From Clostridia bacterium (GTDB taxonomy: Bacteria; Bacillota; DTU025): a stretch of 64,000 nucleotides of DNA. Position numbers and translations under genes: made by a program. Shown here in pieces: positions 26,652 through 35,669 of the stretch (positions are counted from its first letter, which is position 1; each line of letters starts with the position of its first letter). The stretch is taken from NCBI GenBank assembly GCA_034926675.1, contig JAYFQW010000003.1, forward strand, positions 36,633 through 100,632, in the 5' to 3' direction. Below the pieces are notes generated by a model. The model was given only the letters and a program-made list of their open reading frames with translations, searched no databases and was not told the origin of the DNA.

Positions 26652-27950
26652 CTATACATATGAAAGCGCCCTGGCCTCCGCCCACAGCCCCTCCCGGAAA
26701 TCCGGGTGGGCGATAGCGATCAGCCTATCGACACGCTTCCTGACGTTCATCGACTTCAGGTGGGCTATTCCATACTCGGTCACTACGTAGTCGATATCCG
26801 AGCGGGTGATCGTGACAGCCTGCCCGTCCCTGAAACATGGCACGATTGTGGAAATTGTGCCATTCTTCGCAGTTGACCGCAGGGCCAGTATTGACTTGCC
26901 TCCCGCAGACCTCTGGGCCCCCCTACACGTGTCCGCGGCTCCGCCGGCGCCGCTGTACTGGCGCACGCCTAGGGTTTCAGAGTTCGCCTGCCCGGTGAGG
27001 TCCACCTGCAGGGTGGTGTTAATGCTAACCATCTTGTGGTTCTGCCCGATTACGTAGGGGTCATTGGTTATGTGTCCTCCGTAGAACTCAACCCCAAGGT
27101 TATCATCGACGAAATCGTAGAGCTTCTTCGTGCCAAGTGCGAAACACCCGACCATCTTCTCAGGCCACAGCGTCTTCCTTCGACCGTTAAGCGCCCCGGC
27201 GTTGAACAGATCCACCATGCCATCGGTGACCATCTCAGTATGCACGCCGAGATCGTGCTTGTTAAGCAGGCACGACGTCACCGCATTGGGGATCCCTCCG
27301 ATGCCGAGCTGGAGCGTGCTGCCATCCTCGATCAGGCTGGCAACATTCCGGCCGATCTCCGCCTCGGTATCAGTGGGTTCAATGGGCTGCAATTCCACTA
27401 GGGGCACTGTGTTCTCAACCACGTAGTCCACCTGCGAAATGTGGATCTGTGTATCACCGAACGTGCGTGGAAGGTTCTCGTTGATCTCGAGGACGACCAT
27501 CTTTGCCCCGGCGATCATGGGCTTTTCGTACGTCACTGATAGCGCGAGAGACATGTAGCCATTCTTGTCCATTGGTGTCGCAGTGCCCCAGAAGATGTCG
27601 GCGGGATCGAGGTCTCGCTTTTTCACCCCGCACTCGTGGAGGTTGTTGGGAAGGAAGGCAACAGTTCCGCCCGCGTGAGCTTTGTAGGAGTTCGGCCCAT
27701 AGTACCACGCCTCATTCAGGAAATGGCCTTTCATCTCAGGTTTCAGGAACTCGTAGTCTCTCATGAGCAGACACGACATGATAGTGACATTCTCGAGTTC
27801 GTCTTTCCGCGACGAGACCGCATTGAGAAGCCCTGGAGGCTCCGCGGCGCACATGGCGATCACAATCGATTGGTTCGACTTCACCTGCGCCACGGCATCT
27901 TCAATCGCAACAAGCTTCCGGCGGTAAAGCTCTTTCGGGTCCAACGCCAT
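26652..27950 (-). CDS. Acetyl-CoA hydrolase/4-hydroxybutyrate CoA-transferase family protein
   Basis: 432 residues, the usual length of the family. Recognisable parts are GIGGIPNAVTSCL, EFYGGHITNDPYVIGQNHKMVSINTTLQVDLTGQ (shown here only as the family block) and the C-terminal VTEYGIAHLKSMNVRKRVDRLIAIAHPDFR. It exchanges CoA between a carboxylate and acetyl-CoA or similar, typical in fermentative Clostridia. The ATG at 27950 gives the family N-terminus; GGGGG abuts it, so a TTG 6 nt further in is an alternative. The open frame extends to 28190 without family similarity. Confidence 0.88.
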   Translation of the reverse strand: MALDPKELYRRKLVAIEDAVAQVKSNQSIVIAMCAAEPPGLLNAVSSRKDELENVTIMSCLLMRDYEFLKPEMKGHFLNEAWYYGPNSYKAHAGGTVAFLPNNLHECGVKKRDLDPADIFWGTATPMDKNGYMSLALSVTYEKPMIAGAKMVVLEINENLPRTFGDTQIHISQVDYVVENTVPLVELQPIEPTDTEAEIGRNVASLIEDGSTLQLGIGGIPNAVTSCLLNKHDLGVHTEMVTDGMVDLFNAGALNGRRKTLWPEKMVGCFALGTKKLYDFVDDNLGVEFYGGHITNDPYVIGQNHKMVSINTTLQVDLTGQANSETLGVRQYSGAGGAADTCRGAQRSAGGKSILALRSTAKNGTISTIVPCFRDGQAVTITRSDIDYVVTEYGIAHLKSMNVRKRVDRLIAIAHPDFREGLWAEARALSYV

Positions 27951-28124
27951 CCCCCCTGCGTAATCTGTCGTCGCGTCCGCCCGTCCGGGTACAACAGCAC
28001 GAAGACGCGAAGGCACAGTAGACTGCACCACTGCCAGCGTGATAGTAATGGACATGCGTTGCATGGGGGTTACATGAGAGTAACATGGAGAGCAACATGG
28101 AGAGGTCAAGCGGCGTGCGCATGA

Positions 28125-28425
28125 ATGATGAATGATGAACAGTTCGTCAGGACGACGGCGTCCCTCCCCTCCTCCGGGTTTCTCGTCCATATCTTGGGAA
28201 TAACCTCCGCGATGATACTAGCTGAGAACAGGGTCTGGGTTACGGCATCATGCAGGTCCCTCGCGAACCTGCTTCTCTCTGCGGCAGCTGCTGTTTCCTC
28301 CGCCTGCACGCGCAAGCTCAGCACTTCCTATGGCGAGTGCAGCCTGATCAGCGAAGGATCTGGCCAGGTCCAACCCATCTCTGGTGAGATGCCTCAGGTC
28401 GGCGAAATGAGGTCACGGCTGTGAC
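28125..28425 (-). pseudogene. Fragment of a GAF-HisKA_3 (NarL-type) sensor kinase
   Basis: Minus strand. One frame gives the end of a GAF domain (LRHLTRDGLDLARSFADQAA, then LAIGSAEL); the next, after a frameshift, gives LRVQAEETAAAAERSRFARD followed by LHDAVTQTLFSASIIAEVIP, which is the HisKA_3 H-box region with its phosphorylatable His. The ATPase domain and sensor region are missing, and the coding similarity stops near 28125. A clear decayed remnant with no nearby response regulator. Confidence 0.8.
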
Positions 28426-28460
28426 AAGCATTGATGACAAACGCACTCCAGGTGGTCGCC

Positions 28461-28590
28461 AGGGGCGAGCTTCTGCGCACAGTTCGGGATCCGCACGAAT
28501 GCCCTGCCGTTTCTCATTTTTGAGCAATAATCCGCCTCAGATTCTCATGCGTGGGGATTTCCCGGCGATTCTTCCCCATTAATGAGAATC
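28461..28590 (+). repeat. 130-bp direct repeat, copy 1
   Basis: Nearly identical to 28689-28818 (about four mismatches). It contains CTCATTTTTGAG and, at its end, a two-part hairpin: GATTCTCAT pairs with ATGAGAATC, and TGGGGA pairs with TCCCCA inside it. The copy ends in TGAGAATC. No gene is visible. It looks like a mobile-element end or small palindromic element rather than coding DNA. Confidence 0.85.
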
Positions 28591-28688
28591 TGACTCCGTC
28601 ACGCCAAGATCGAGACCACAAGGATCGGAGGCGCTGAGTCGACCTTCCCCTTCACGCCTGCTACAGCTGCTATGCGTATCCGAGTGCG

Positions 28689-28818
28689 AGGGGCGGACTT
28701 CTGCGCACAGTTCGGGATCCGCACGAATGCCCTGCCGTTTCTCATTTTTGAGTAATAATCCGCCTCAGATTCTCATGCGTGGGGATTTCCCGGCGATTCT
28801 TCCCCATTAATGAGAATC
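28689..28818 (+). repeat. 130-bp direct repeat, copy 2
   Basis: Second copy, 228 bp downstream of the first in the same orientation, with the same nested hairpin. The 98 bp between the copies shows no gene or similarity to the repeat. The interval up to 29137 also holds the 15-bp tandem repeat. Confidence 0.85.
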
Positions 28819-28979
28819 CACGACGATTGCTACGTGATCGTTCCTAGGTGTGTCCTGGGCGCCGCTTGTCTTGGGTCCTAGGGCCTTGGGTGTCGTTTCG
28901 CATCGCTCGTCGCAGATGTGATATACTATTGCCCCTGTGACGCAGTCAGGCCCGGCACTACCGGCTCCAACACCACTAG

Positions 28980-29035
28980 CTCCGGTGCCGCTGCATCCGG
29001 TGCCGCTACATCCGGTGCCGCTACATCCGGCGCCA
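28980..29035. repeat. 15-bp tandem repeat upstream of the HelD-like gene
   Basis: Three copies of TCCGGTGCCGCTACA (the first with one change), then a partial fourth, about 100-150 bp before the start codon. Confidence 0.75.
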
Positions 29036-29137
29036 TCCGATCCGGTATTGCCAGGCCATCCGACACGACGCACCCCCGTATTGGGGCCAAGGACATCTGT
29101 CTCCCCGCGGGGCAGCTGAAACGGAGGTGGAATTCCA

Positions 29138-31096
29138 ATGGCTCTCGACGACATTTCCCCGCTGGAACTCCTAGCTGAGCGGACCAGACTTCAGCATACG
29201 TTCAGCGAGGTGGGCGTGCAGATCACAGCGATTGAGAGGGCACTGAAGCAGGCCGAGAGAGTGTCGTCCGGCTTGGCGGCGTACGCTGCGGATACTCGGG
29301 CGGAATCGGATATCGCCGACATCGCCAGCCTGCAGACTCTCATGGAGCAGGAGACAGGTGTCCCCATCATCAAGTCGAGGCTCCTCCGGCAACTCATCAC
29401 CATGGAGCCTAGAGTCTACTTCGGAAGAGTCGATTTCAAGCCAGATGATCAAGACGATATCATGGCGGTGTACGTGGGCACAGGCTGGCTTTTCCATCAC
29501 GCCGCAGGGCAGAAGCTGGTCTACGACTGGCGCACACCTATATGCAAACTGTACTACCAGTTCGAGCCGGGACGCGCACAGTATGTTGCGCCGATGGGCG
29601 TGATCCCAGGCGACATGCCCACGAAGAGGACGTATGAGGTGCACCGCTCTACACTCCTCGACATCGCCGATGCGGGAGTGCGTGCAAATGACGACATCCT
29701 GAAGGACCTCCTTGAGCGAAGCACCGATGGGCAGATGAGGACGATAGTCCAGACCATCCAGTGTGAACAGGACGAGGTCATTCGCGACGAGGAGCACCGG
29801 GTACTGGTGGTGCAAGGTGCAGCAGGAAGTGGCAAGACGTCCGTGGCATTGCACAGGGTGGCCTACGTTCTCTATTCGGAACGCGATGTCACCGAATCAT
29901 CCAGTGTTCTGATGCTGTCACCCAACCCGGTGTTCAAAGATTACATATCCACGGTCCTTCCCCAGCTTGGAGAGGAGAACATGGAGGAGCTCACCTTCGC
30001 GGAGCTTGCCTCGTCAGTATTCCCGTCCGGGCTCTCCGTGGAGGATCATGCATCTCATATCGAGTACTGCCTTGAGCATCCTAGCGTGTCCGCAGGCGAT
30101 CCGCGCAGCCTCTCGATATCATTCAAGAGCTCAAGGGAGATCATCCCTGCGCTCACTCGCTACGCCGAGCACCTGACAACGGCCTCGGTGGATTTCCCCG
30201 ATTTCGTCTTCGACGACGGCTCAGCGAAGCGTGCGAAGTTCTCCGGCGACAGCCTGCGTAAGGCATATGAGGAACTGCCCGGCCAGTCCATTCAGTCTCG
30301 GGTCAACCGTGCGCGCCGCACCGCGGCTCGGTGGGTTGCTGGCCACATCGCGCGGGAGCGTGATACCGAGGTCGACGTGCGGGAGCGGCTGAGCAATGAT
30401 GGATGGGTCAGTTTCTACACTGTATACCGAGATGCCAGGAACGTTCCCCCGCAGCTACGAGAGGCAGCCACACGCTTCCTCGATTCACTCTCAGAATGGG
30501 GCCTGTTCTCGCTCACAGATGCGTATCTGGGATTCCATGACACCAACCAGGCATGGGCGCCAGGGTGCACAGTCACTGCCGAAGCCATCCGCAGCGGGAA
30601 GCTGTTCTATGAAGACCTGGCGCCATACACGCTGCTTGGCCTGATGCTTATGGGGGCGCCCGAGCACGTGGCGAGGATGCGGCATGTAGTAATCGATGAG
30701 ATGCAGGATTACACGCCCGCAGAGTACGAGGTTCTCAAAACGCTGTTCCCCAGTGCTAGGTTCACAGTGCTGGGTGATGTGAGCCAGGCGATAAACCCGG
30801 TAAGTGGGGTTACCGATACCCAGGCGATTCTCGACAGCTTCGGCCACGATGCCCATTATGTGGAACTGAAGCGCAGCTACCGCTCGACAGTGGAGATCAT
30901 GGAATTCGCCGCAGGCGTGCTCGCAGGCGCCCACAGGCATGACCGAAGTCCTGAGGCAGCCGTGGAGTCCATCAGTCGGCATGGAGAGAAGACCCTCGTG
31001 GCGGCGGCGAAGAGCCCCGGCGACGTGCCATCGGTGGTAGCCGCACTCGTGGATGAGGCGACCGCGCAGGGTGCACGGTCAGTGGGACTGATATGA
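29138..31096 (+). CDS. HelD/UvrD-like ATPase, C-terminally truncated
   Basis: 652 residues with a start strongly supported by GGAGGTGG. The N-terminal coiled coil, Walker A GAAGSGKTSVALHR (about 227-240), Walker B VIDEMQDYTPAEYE, motif III LGDVSQAINP and motif IV LKRSYRSTVEIMEFA are present. The family (RNA-polymerase recycling ATPases of ~700-780 residues) ends with motifs V and VI (GLEFD and the Arg finger region); these are missing, since the frame stops at SVGLI. Nothing after the stop restores them. Either a recent truncation or a shortened version; ATP hydrolysis would be impaired. Confidence 0.85.
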   Translation: MALDDISPLELLAERTRLQHTFSEVGVQITAIERALKQAERVSSGLAAYAADTRAESDIADIASLQTLMEQETGVPIIKSRLLRQLITMEPRVYFGRVDFKPDDQDDIMAVYVGTGWLFHHAAGQKLVYDWRTPICKLYYQFEPGRAQYVAPMGVIPGDMPTKRTYEVHRSTLLDIADAGVRANDDILKDLLERSTDGQMRTIVQTIQCEQDEVIRDEEHRVLVVQGAAGSGKTSVALHRVAYVLYSERDVTESSSVLMLSPNPVFKDYISTVLPQLGEENMEELTFAELASSVFPSGLSVEDHASHIEYCLEHPSVSAGDPRSLSISFKSSREIIPALTRYAEHLTTASVDFPDFVFDDGSAKRAKFSGDSLRKAYEELPGQSIQSRVNRARRTAARWVAGHIARERDTEVDVRERLSNDGWVSFYTVYRDARNVPPQLREAATRFLDSLSEWGLFSLTDAYLGFHDTNQAWAPGCTVTAEAIRSGKLFYEDLAPYTLLGLMLMGAPEHVARMRHVVIDEMQDYTPAEYEVLKTLFPSARFTVLGDVSQAINPVSGVTDTQAILDSFGHDAHYVELKRSYRSTVEIMEFAAGVLAGAHRHDRSPEAAVESISRHGEKTLVAAAKSPGDVPSVVAALVDEATAQGARSVGLI

Positions 31097-31198
31097 ACTC
31101 AAAGCGTTCCACAGGGGTTGCATCGCCTGCTTCGCAAACACCGACAGCGACGCCGGTCGAACCGCCATAGCTGCCACTCTGGCAGGGAGCGAGCCCTA

Positions 31199-31363
31199 CT
31201 ATTCCCAGTGTGGGCGCATTCCCGATGGGTCCATACACGCCGAGCCCACGATCTGCCCTTGGGGCTGGGCCTGAGGCAGGACTATCGGTGCTCCACTGAT
31301 CAGCAACACGAAGCCGACCAAAACCGAGACAATGACCCTGGACAATCCACGTTCGGCACTAAT
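31199..31363 (-). CDS. Possible small exported or membrane peptide
   Basis: On the minus strand, AGGAGAGG is followed after 7 nt by a frame reading ISAERGLSRVIVSVLVGFVL, then a hydrophobic stretch and a polar tail ending SGMRPHWE. About 54 residues, shaped like a signal peptide or single-span peptide. The first codon at good spacing is ATT, a rare start; the next usable start is TTG 24 nt later. It lies just downstream of the serine hydrolase. The rest of 31097-31485 shows nothing else. Confidence 0.3.
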   Translation of the reverse strand: MSAERGLSRVIVSVLVGFVLLISGAPIVLPQAQPQGQIVGSACMDPSGMRPHWE

Positions 31364-31485
31364 CGGTAATCCTCTCCTCCCACCGTGCTTGCTTATCGCC
31401 GGAGAGCACAGCAAATCGAGACAGACTGCCGGCGAGCCGAGCTGTAAGGAAGGCATGCAACACAGACACGAGGCCTGGCGCGAGA

Positions 31486-33678
31486 CTAGAAGCTGACGCG
31501 CAGCAGATTCCAGTAGTATAGGAACCAGAGCACTCCAGCCTCGGCTGCTAGCACCGCAAATGACCACGCTGCAGTGACGAACGGCATCCGCGCCCGCCGC
31601 CAGCCGAATCCGCCAAGATCCAGGCTGCCCACGCTCAGGCGCCCTCGGTGACGTGACCCGCGGACCACGAACACTGCGAGGGCAATGGCTGGCAGGACTC
31701 CGACAAGAGAGAGGACCCGGATAAAGACTAGCGCCCTCGGCGCCGTGCTCACCATCTCCCACTCGGGCATCGACAGAAGGCCAAGCGCCCCACTGCCGAG
31801 CGCCGCGATGTTGAGAATCCCCACCGCAGCACACAGGATTCTTGCTCGGCCAGCCAGTCGGGAGCCAGGCGCCTGGAAGCGCATCCGACTCCGGCTCCGC
31901 CGCGTAAGCCCGGGCAGTGCTCGGACAAGCCAGACAACGATGGCGAGCGCAAACAGTGCAGTGCATCCCACAATCAGCGGCACATGCAGCGAGGTTCCTT
32001 CATACCACCGCAGTTTCTCGAAGGAATGCGCTCCTATGAACATGCGACCGGCGTCGCCGGGTGATGCTTCTCTGAATGCCATTAGGGTATCCGCGCCCAG
32101 CTTTCTGAACACGAACGGCTCTATCTCGACCCACACCTCGGCGGGCTGACTTCCGCCAGGCGGGTGCAGAACGATGGACCCATCTCTGTTTGCCTCAACG
32201 CGGTACTCCTGTGAAAGCGCAATAAGCTTCTCCACGGTGCGCCTAGGGTAGCGAGTCGGTCGGTATGCACCTTCGATTGCCTTCACCCGCTCTTCGAACC
32301 CAGAGATTGGGCGCGTCGCAATGGCGCTGATCGACCCAGCGTCCTCGGTCGGCGGGTAGAACTCGCTAAACAGGTTCCCCATTAGCTCGTAGGGGAGGGC
32401 TGCGCCAGAGTCGCTGTTGCATGAGACGAAGAATCCGGTATTTTCCTCCGGTATGAGCACGAGTGCGCTGTAGAAGTTCCATACCGCTCCATCGTGCGAC
32501 AGGATTCGCCGTCCGTTGCGCGTATCGGGGAAGAAACCATACGCCACGCCCGGGAGCATGGGATGGTTCGTGAACTGCTGAGTATGCATCGCGCGAGCGG
32601 ACTCAGGAGTGAGTATTCGAGCATCTCCGAGCCTGCCCTCGTTCAGGTGGGCGATCATGAACCTGGCGATGTCATCTCCAGTGGTCATCAATGCTCCAGC
32701 AGGAGCCTGGTTGATCTGCACGTGCGGTACTGCGACCTGCACACGTGAGCCTTTCACAGAGCGATAGCTCTTGGCGATGCCATCCGCAACCGTGTCGGAC
32801 AGCTCAAACCCGCTGTGATCCATCGCCAGAGGCGCGAGGATGTTTTCCTTCACGTACTGCGAAAACGGCATGCCGCTCACGTGTTCCACAACATAGCCAG
32901 CCAGCGCCATTCCGTAGTTGCTATACTGAATCTCCTGGCCAGACGGCCTGATTCGCGCGGGCATGCACTTTGCGAGATATTGCAGGAGGGGCATAGCATA
33001 CCGCTCATCCGCGGACGCCATCCCGATATATCCTTCGTCAAACCCGGCAGTGTGGGTCAGGAGGTTTCCAATTGTGATTGGCGCCGGATACGTCGGCGGG
33101 ATTATCAGTGAATCGAGATAGTGATTCACATCATCATCCAGATCCACAAGGCCTCGGTCCACCAACTGCATCACAGCTGTGGCAGTGAACAGCTTTGAGA
33201 TAGACCCTACACTGAATACCGCCTTACTCGGGTCGACTGGGACATGCCTCTCCAAATCGGCGAAGCCATATCCCCTGCTCAGAACCGTCTGGCCGTCTCT
33301 GACCATCACGAATACCACGCCGGGCACGTTCATGCGTTGCATTGCCTCTGCGAGGAAGCCATCGAGAAAAGACTCGATCTGTCCAAGATTCGCAGTTTCA
33401 GGAGCAGCCGAATTGCCCACAGGCAGACGCGCCGTCGGCGCGCCCACAGAGCGGAATCTCGACGCAATCCAAGCCCCCATCGGCGCCACAGTGGAGCGTC
33501 TGGCCCCATCCAGCTGCGGAGGAGAAGCCACAGTGAGGTCCGGAACGCGCACAACGGTGAGTAGGGCGAAAAGGGCAAGGACGACAAGAGCCAGGGAGAC
33601 AGCCGCCCACTCTCTCGCATGTCTACACCCGTTCGACGTACGTATGGCCAGCCCCGCCGGTCCGTTCGCTCGCGCCAC
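31486..33678 (-). CDS. Membrane-anchored serine hydrolase (class C beta-lactamase / penicillin-binding type)
   Basis: About 730 residues. One N-terminal membrane segment, then the serine beta-lactamase-like domain with nucleophile SISK in FSVGSISKLFTATAV, YSNYG and SHDGAVW in the KTG position, followed by a DUF3471-like region and four C-terminal membrane helices. The family includes D-aminopeptidases and esterases as well as peptidoglycan enzymes; the substrate is unclear. The start is uncertain: the open frame begins at 33708 in a 15-bp tandem repeat, but GTG at 33678 has GGGGGT 7 nt upstream. Confidence 0.82.
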   Translation of the reverse strand: MARANGPAGLAIRTSNGCRHAREWAAVSLALVVLALFALLTVVRVPDLTVASPPQLDGARRSTVAPMGAWIASRFRSVGAPTARLPVGNSAAPETANLGQIESFLDGFLAEAMQRMNVPGVVFVMVRDGQTVLSRGYGFADLERHVPVDPSKAVFSVGSISKLFTATAVMQLVDRGLVDLDDDVNHYLDSLIIPPTYPAPITIGNLLTHTAGFDEGYIGMASADERYAMPLLQYLAKCMPARIRPSGQEIQYSNYGMALAGYVVEHVSGMPFSQYVKENILAPLAMDHSGFELSDTVADGIAKSYRSVKGSRVQVAVPHVQINQAPAGALMTTGDDIARFMIAHLNEGRLGDARILTPESARAMHTQQFTNHPMLPGVAYGFFPDTRNGRRILSHDGAVWNFYSALVLIPEENTGFFVSCNSDSGAALPYELMGNLFSEFYPPTEDAGSISAIATRPISGFEERVKAIEGAYRPTRYPRRTVEKLIALSQEYRVEANRDGSIVLHPPGGSQPAEVWVEIEPFVFRKLGADTLMAFREASPGDAGRMFIGAHSFEKLRWYEGTSLHVPLIVGCTALFALAIVVWLVRALPGLTRRSRSRMRFQAPGSRLAGRARILCAAVGILNIAALGSGALGLLSMPEWEMVSTAPRALVFIRVLSLVGVLPAIALAVFVVRGSRHRGRLSVGSLDLGGFGWRRARMPFVTAAWSFAVLAAEAGVLWFLYYWNLLRVSF

Positions 33679-33688
33679 TCGGCAGACC

Positions 33689-33733
33689 CCCATTCCCGAA
33701 GTACCCATTCCCGAAGTACCCGTTCCCGCATAT
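33689..33733. repeat. 15-bp tandem repeat at the 5' end of the serine hydrolase gene
   Basis: Three adjacent copies of ACCCATTCCCGAAGT (the third diverged). Copy-number change would move upstream start codons and may affect expression. Confidence 0.65.
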
Positions 33734-33911
33734 CCGGACCTTGATTACCACTTCCGCACACCCGAATACTCCCGCACGCGACACCACGCGCGACACCACG
33801 CGCATATGCCAGCACCTACGTGCATGCATCGACGGCGCGGCCCTCGTGCACCTGGCGATGCCAACATGTCCACACCCACGCCCGCGCACGCATACTCACT
33901 TGCCTATGCGC

Positions 33912-34412
33912 CTACGCGTCTCTCGGCTCTCGGATCCTGCCCATCACTAGTACGTCGATGTACCCGCCTCGTCGGAATACCGCCTTGCGCTTCCGCCCTT
34001 CCAGCTCAAAGCCGAGCGACTCATAAAGGCTGATCGCTCGGGTGTTATCGGCGAATACCTCAAGCTCCACCCGAATGAGCCCCAGATAGTTATCGGCAAG
34101 GTCCAGCAGCGTCTCCATAAGAGCCCTTCCTATTCCGTATCCCTGATAGGCATCGTGCACGGATATGCCCAGCTCTCCTACGTGGCGCCGCTTGCCCCTG
34201 GCCACCTGAACACCGGCTACGCCAACAGCCCTTCCGTCGGCCTCAGCTACGAAATCGTGGTTATCGGGTCCCATGCTCCCGAGCCATTCCTCCATGAGAC
34301 GCACTCGCTCCGACGGCAGGGCATACGTGTACTCCATCACCTTGGGCAGTCGCCGGAATTCGCTAATGGCCTCTGCATCCTCAGGCCTCACTGGACGAAT
34401 GATGTAATCCAT
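33912..34412 (-). CDS. GNAT-family acetyltransferase (RimJ/RimL-like)
   Basis: 166 residues, a single GNAT domain. The acetyl-CoA loop is visible as HDAYQGYGIGRALM, with the C-terminal motif NTRAISLYESLGFELEGRKR typical of protein or peptide N-acetyltransferases. AGGAGG lies 13 nt before the ATG. The neighbour upstream is divergent. The substrate cannot be told from sequence. Confidence 0.88.
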   Translation of the reverse strand: MDYIIRPVRPEDAEAISEFRRLPKVMEYTYALPSERVRLMEEWLGSMGPDNHDFVAEADGRAVGVAGVQVARGKRRHVGELGISVHDAYQGYGIGRALMETLLDLADNYLGLIRVELEVFADNTRAISLYESLGFELEGRKRKAVFRRGGYIDVLVMGRIREPRDA

Positions 34413-34883
34413 GTTGGATCTTTCGCCTCCTCAGGCAAGTGCATCAGAGATTTCCATGTCACCCGCGCGCCGGGGTGCTCTTCCCTGCTTTCCCGTGGCC
34501 AGCATAACGAGTCCGCATTCCCTGCTTCCAATGCTCATGTTAGCGAGAACACCTCTGAGAAGAGCAAGATACCTGACTATCCGTCCTGGCCGATAGCATA
34601 ACACTGTGAATTTCGACATTGAACAGGTATCAACCTGCACAGGACCCGCGCCCTCTCCCGCGGGCGCGGGCGCAGGAGGACTGGGCGCAGGTTCGATTCG
34701 GCTCAGAGGCGATGCGACAGGGCGCGGGCGCAGAAGTCGAGCCTCCCTCAGGCGCCTGTCCGCGATGTGACGCAGGACTGGGCGAGGATTGCGTCGAAGG
34801 ATAGGGCGAGCCCAACCGGAATGTCCCGCGAGGCACTCAGGTTCTGCGAATGCCAAAATGCCACGCCAGATGGGGGACTCAAA
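34413..34883. other. Intergenic interval with a GC hairpin
   Basis: No supported gene between the divergent GNAT and RNase H-like genes. Contains a 9-bp perfect inverted repeat CCCGCGCCC/GGGCGCGGG (34645-34653 and 34662-34670). Confidence 0.5.
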
Positions 34884-35669
34884 TTGACACCACACGAAGT
34901 TGCATTGAGGCTCCGAGATCAACTCCTGCTTCGCTCAGTGCCCTGTGAGGTGGGAGATGCGATATCACAGTACTGCAGCCCAGTCCGCCTTGATGGATAT
35001 GCCGGACGGGTTCTGGTGTACAGCGGCCGGAAGGGGCCCAGCATGGTCCTGCGGGAGCTGAAGGGAGACGGGCAGATCGAGCGTGTGCTTGAGAAAGCGT
35101 GGCTCGCGGCAACGCATGTGGCCCCAACAGCCGCAACACACAAACCTGATGCTCTCCGCGACAAAGTGCCGCGCGGCGGAGTTCGCCTGCGCACGCGCAC
35201 TACCGAGGCTCCAAGCCAGCCGGGCATGGTGAACATATGGGTTGACGGATCCAAGATGGACGTGGACGGTGGGATTTCGCTGGGCTGGGGCCTCCTCATC
35301 ATGGAAGGCGACGCCGAGTTGCTCCGCGACTCGGGTTCTGGAATACCCCGCGATGCCTGGCGTCATTTTAACGTGGCCGCCGAGATCACCGCAGTTGTTC
35401 GCGCCCTGGAATGGTGCCGCGAGAACGGAGTGAATCAGGTTGCCATTCACTACGATTACCTAGGCCTCGAGATGTGGGCCACGCGCCGCTGGAAGGCCAA
35501 CACTCCGTTCACTAAGGAGTACGTCAGGCGCGTGGCCGAGTCGGGCATCAAGATCGCCTGGTTCAAAGTGCGGTCGCATTCCGGGGATCCCCGCAACGAC
35601 CTCGTGGATGCACTGGCGCGGGAAGCCGCAGTGCAAGCCTCACTGGCCCACACAGACCCGGACTCCTAG
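34884..35669 (+). CDS. RNase H-like protein
   Basis: About 261 residues. The C-terminal ~150 residues are an RNase HI fold with the four acidic positions apparently kept: Asp in WVDGSKM, Glu in AAEITAVVRALEW, Asp in HYDYLGLEMW and Asp in NDLVDALAREA. The first ~110 residues form an N-terminal domain of unknown type, a position often used for nucleic-acid binding. TTG at 34884 is the likely start (GGGGGA 7 nt upstream); a longer frame starts at 34767. Likely cuts RNA in RNA:DNA hybrids. Its 3' end overlaps the end of the GH31 gene by 30 bp on the other strand. Confidence 0.8.
   Translation: MTPHEVALRLRDQLLLRSVPCEVGDAISQYCSPVRLDGYAGRVLVYSGRKGPSMVLRELKGDGQIERVLEKAWLAATHVAPTAATHKPDALRDKVPRGGVRLRTRTTEAPSQPGMVNIWVDGSKMDVDGGISLGWGLLIMEGDAELLRDSGSGIPRDAWRHFNVAAEITAVVRALEWCRENGVNQVAIHYDYLGLEMWATRRWKANTPFTKEYVRRVAESGIKIAWFKVRSHSGDPRNDLVDALAREAAVQASLAHTDPDS

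Noticed and set aside
31199..31966. 255-residue minus-strand frame across the hydrolase 3' end
   Set aside because: Mostly a frame shadow of the serine hydrolase; only its last ~54 codons are kept as a weak small-peptide candidate.
33179..34033. 284-residue plus-strand frame
   Set aside because: Covers the N-terminus of the serine hydrolase in antisense and a low-complexity gap; no protein family pattern.
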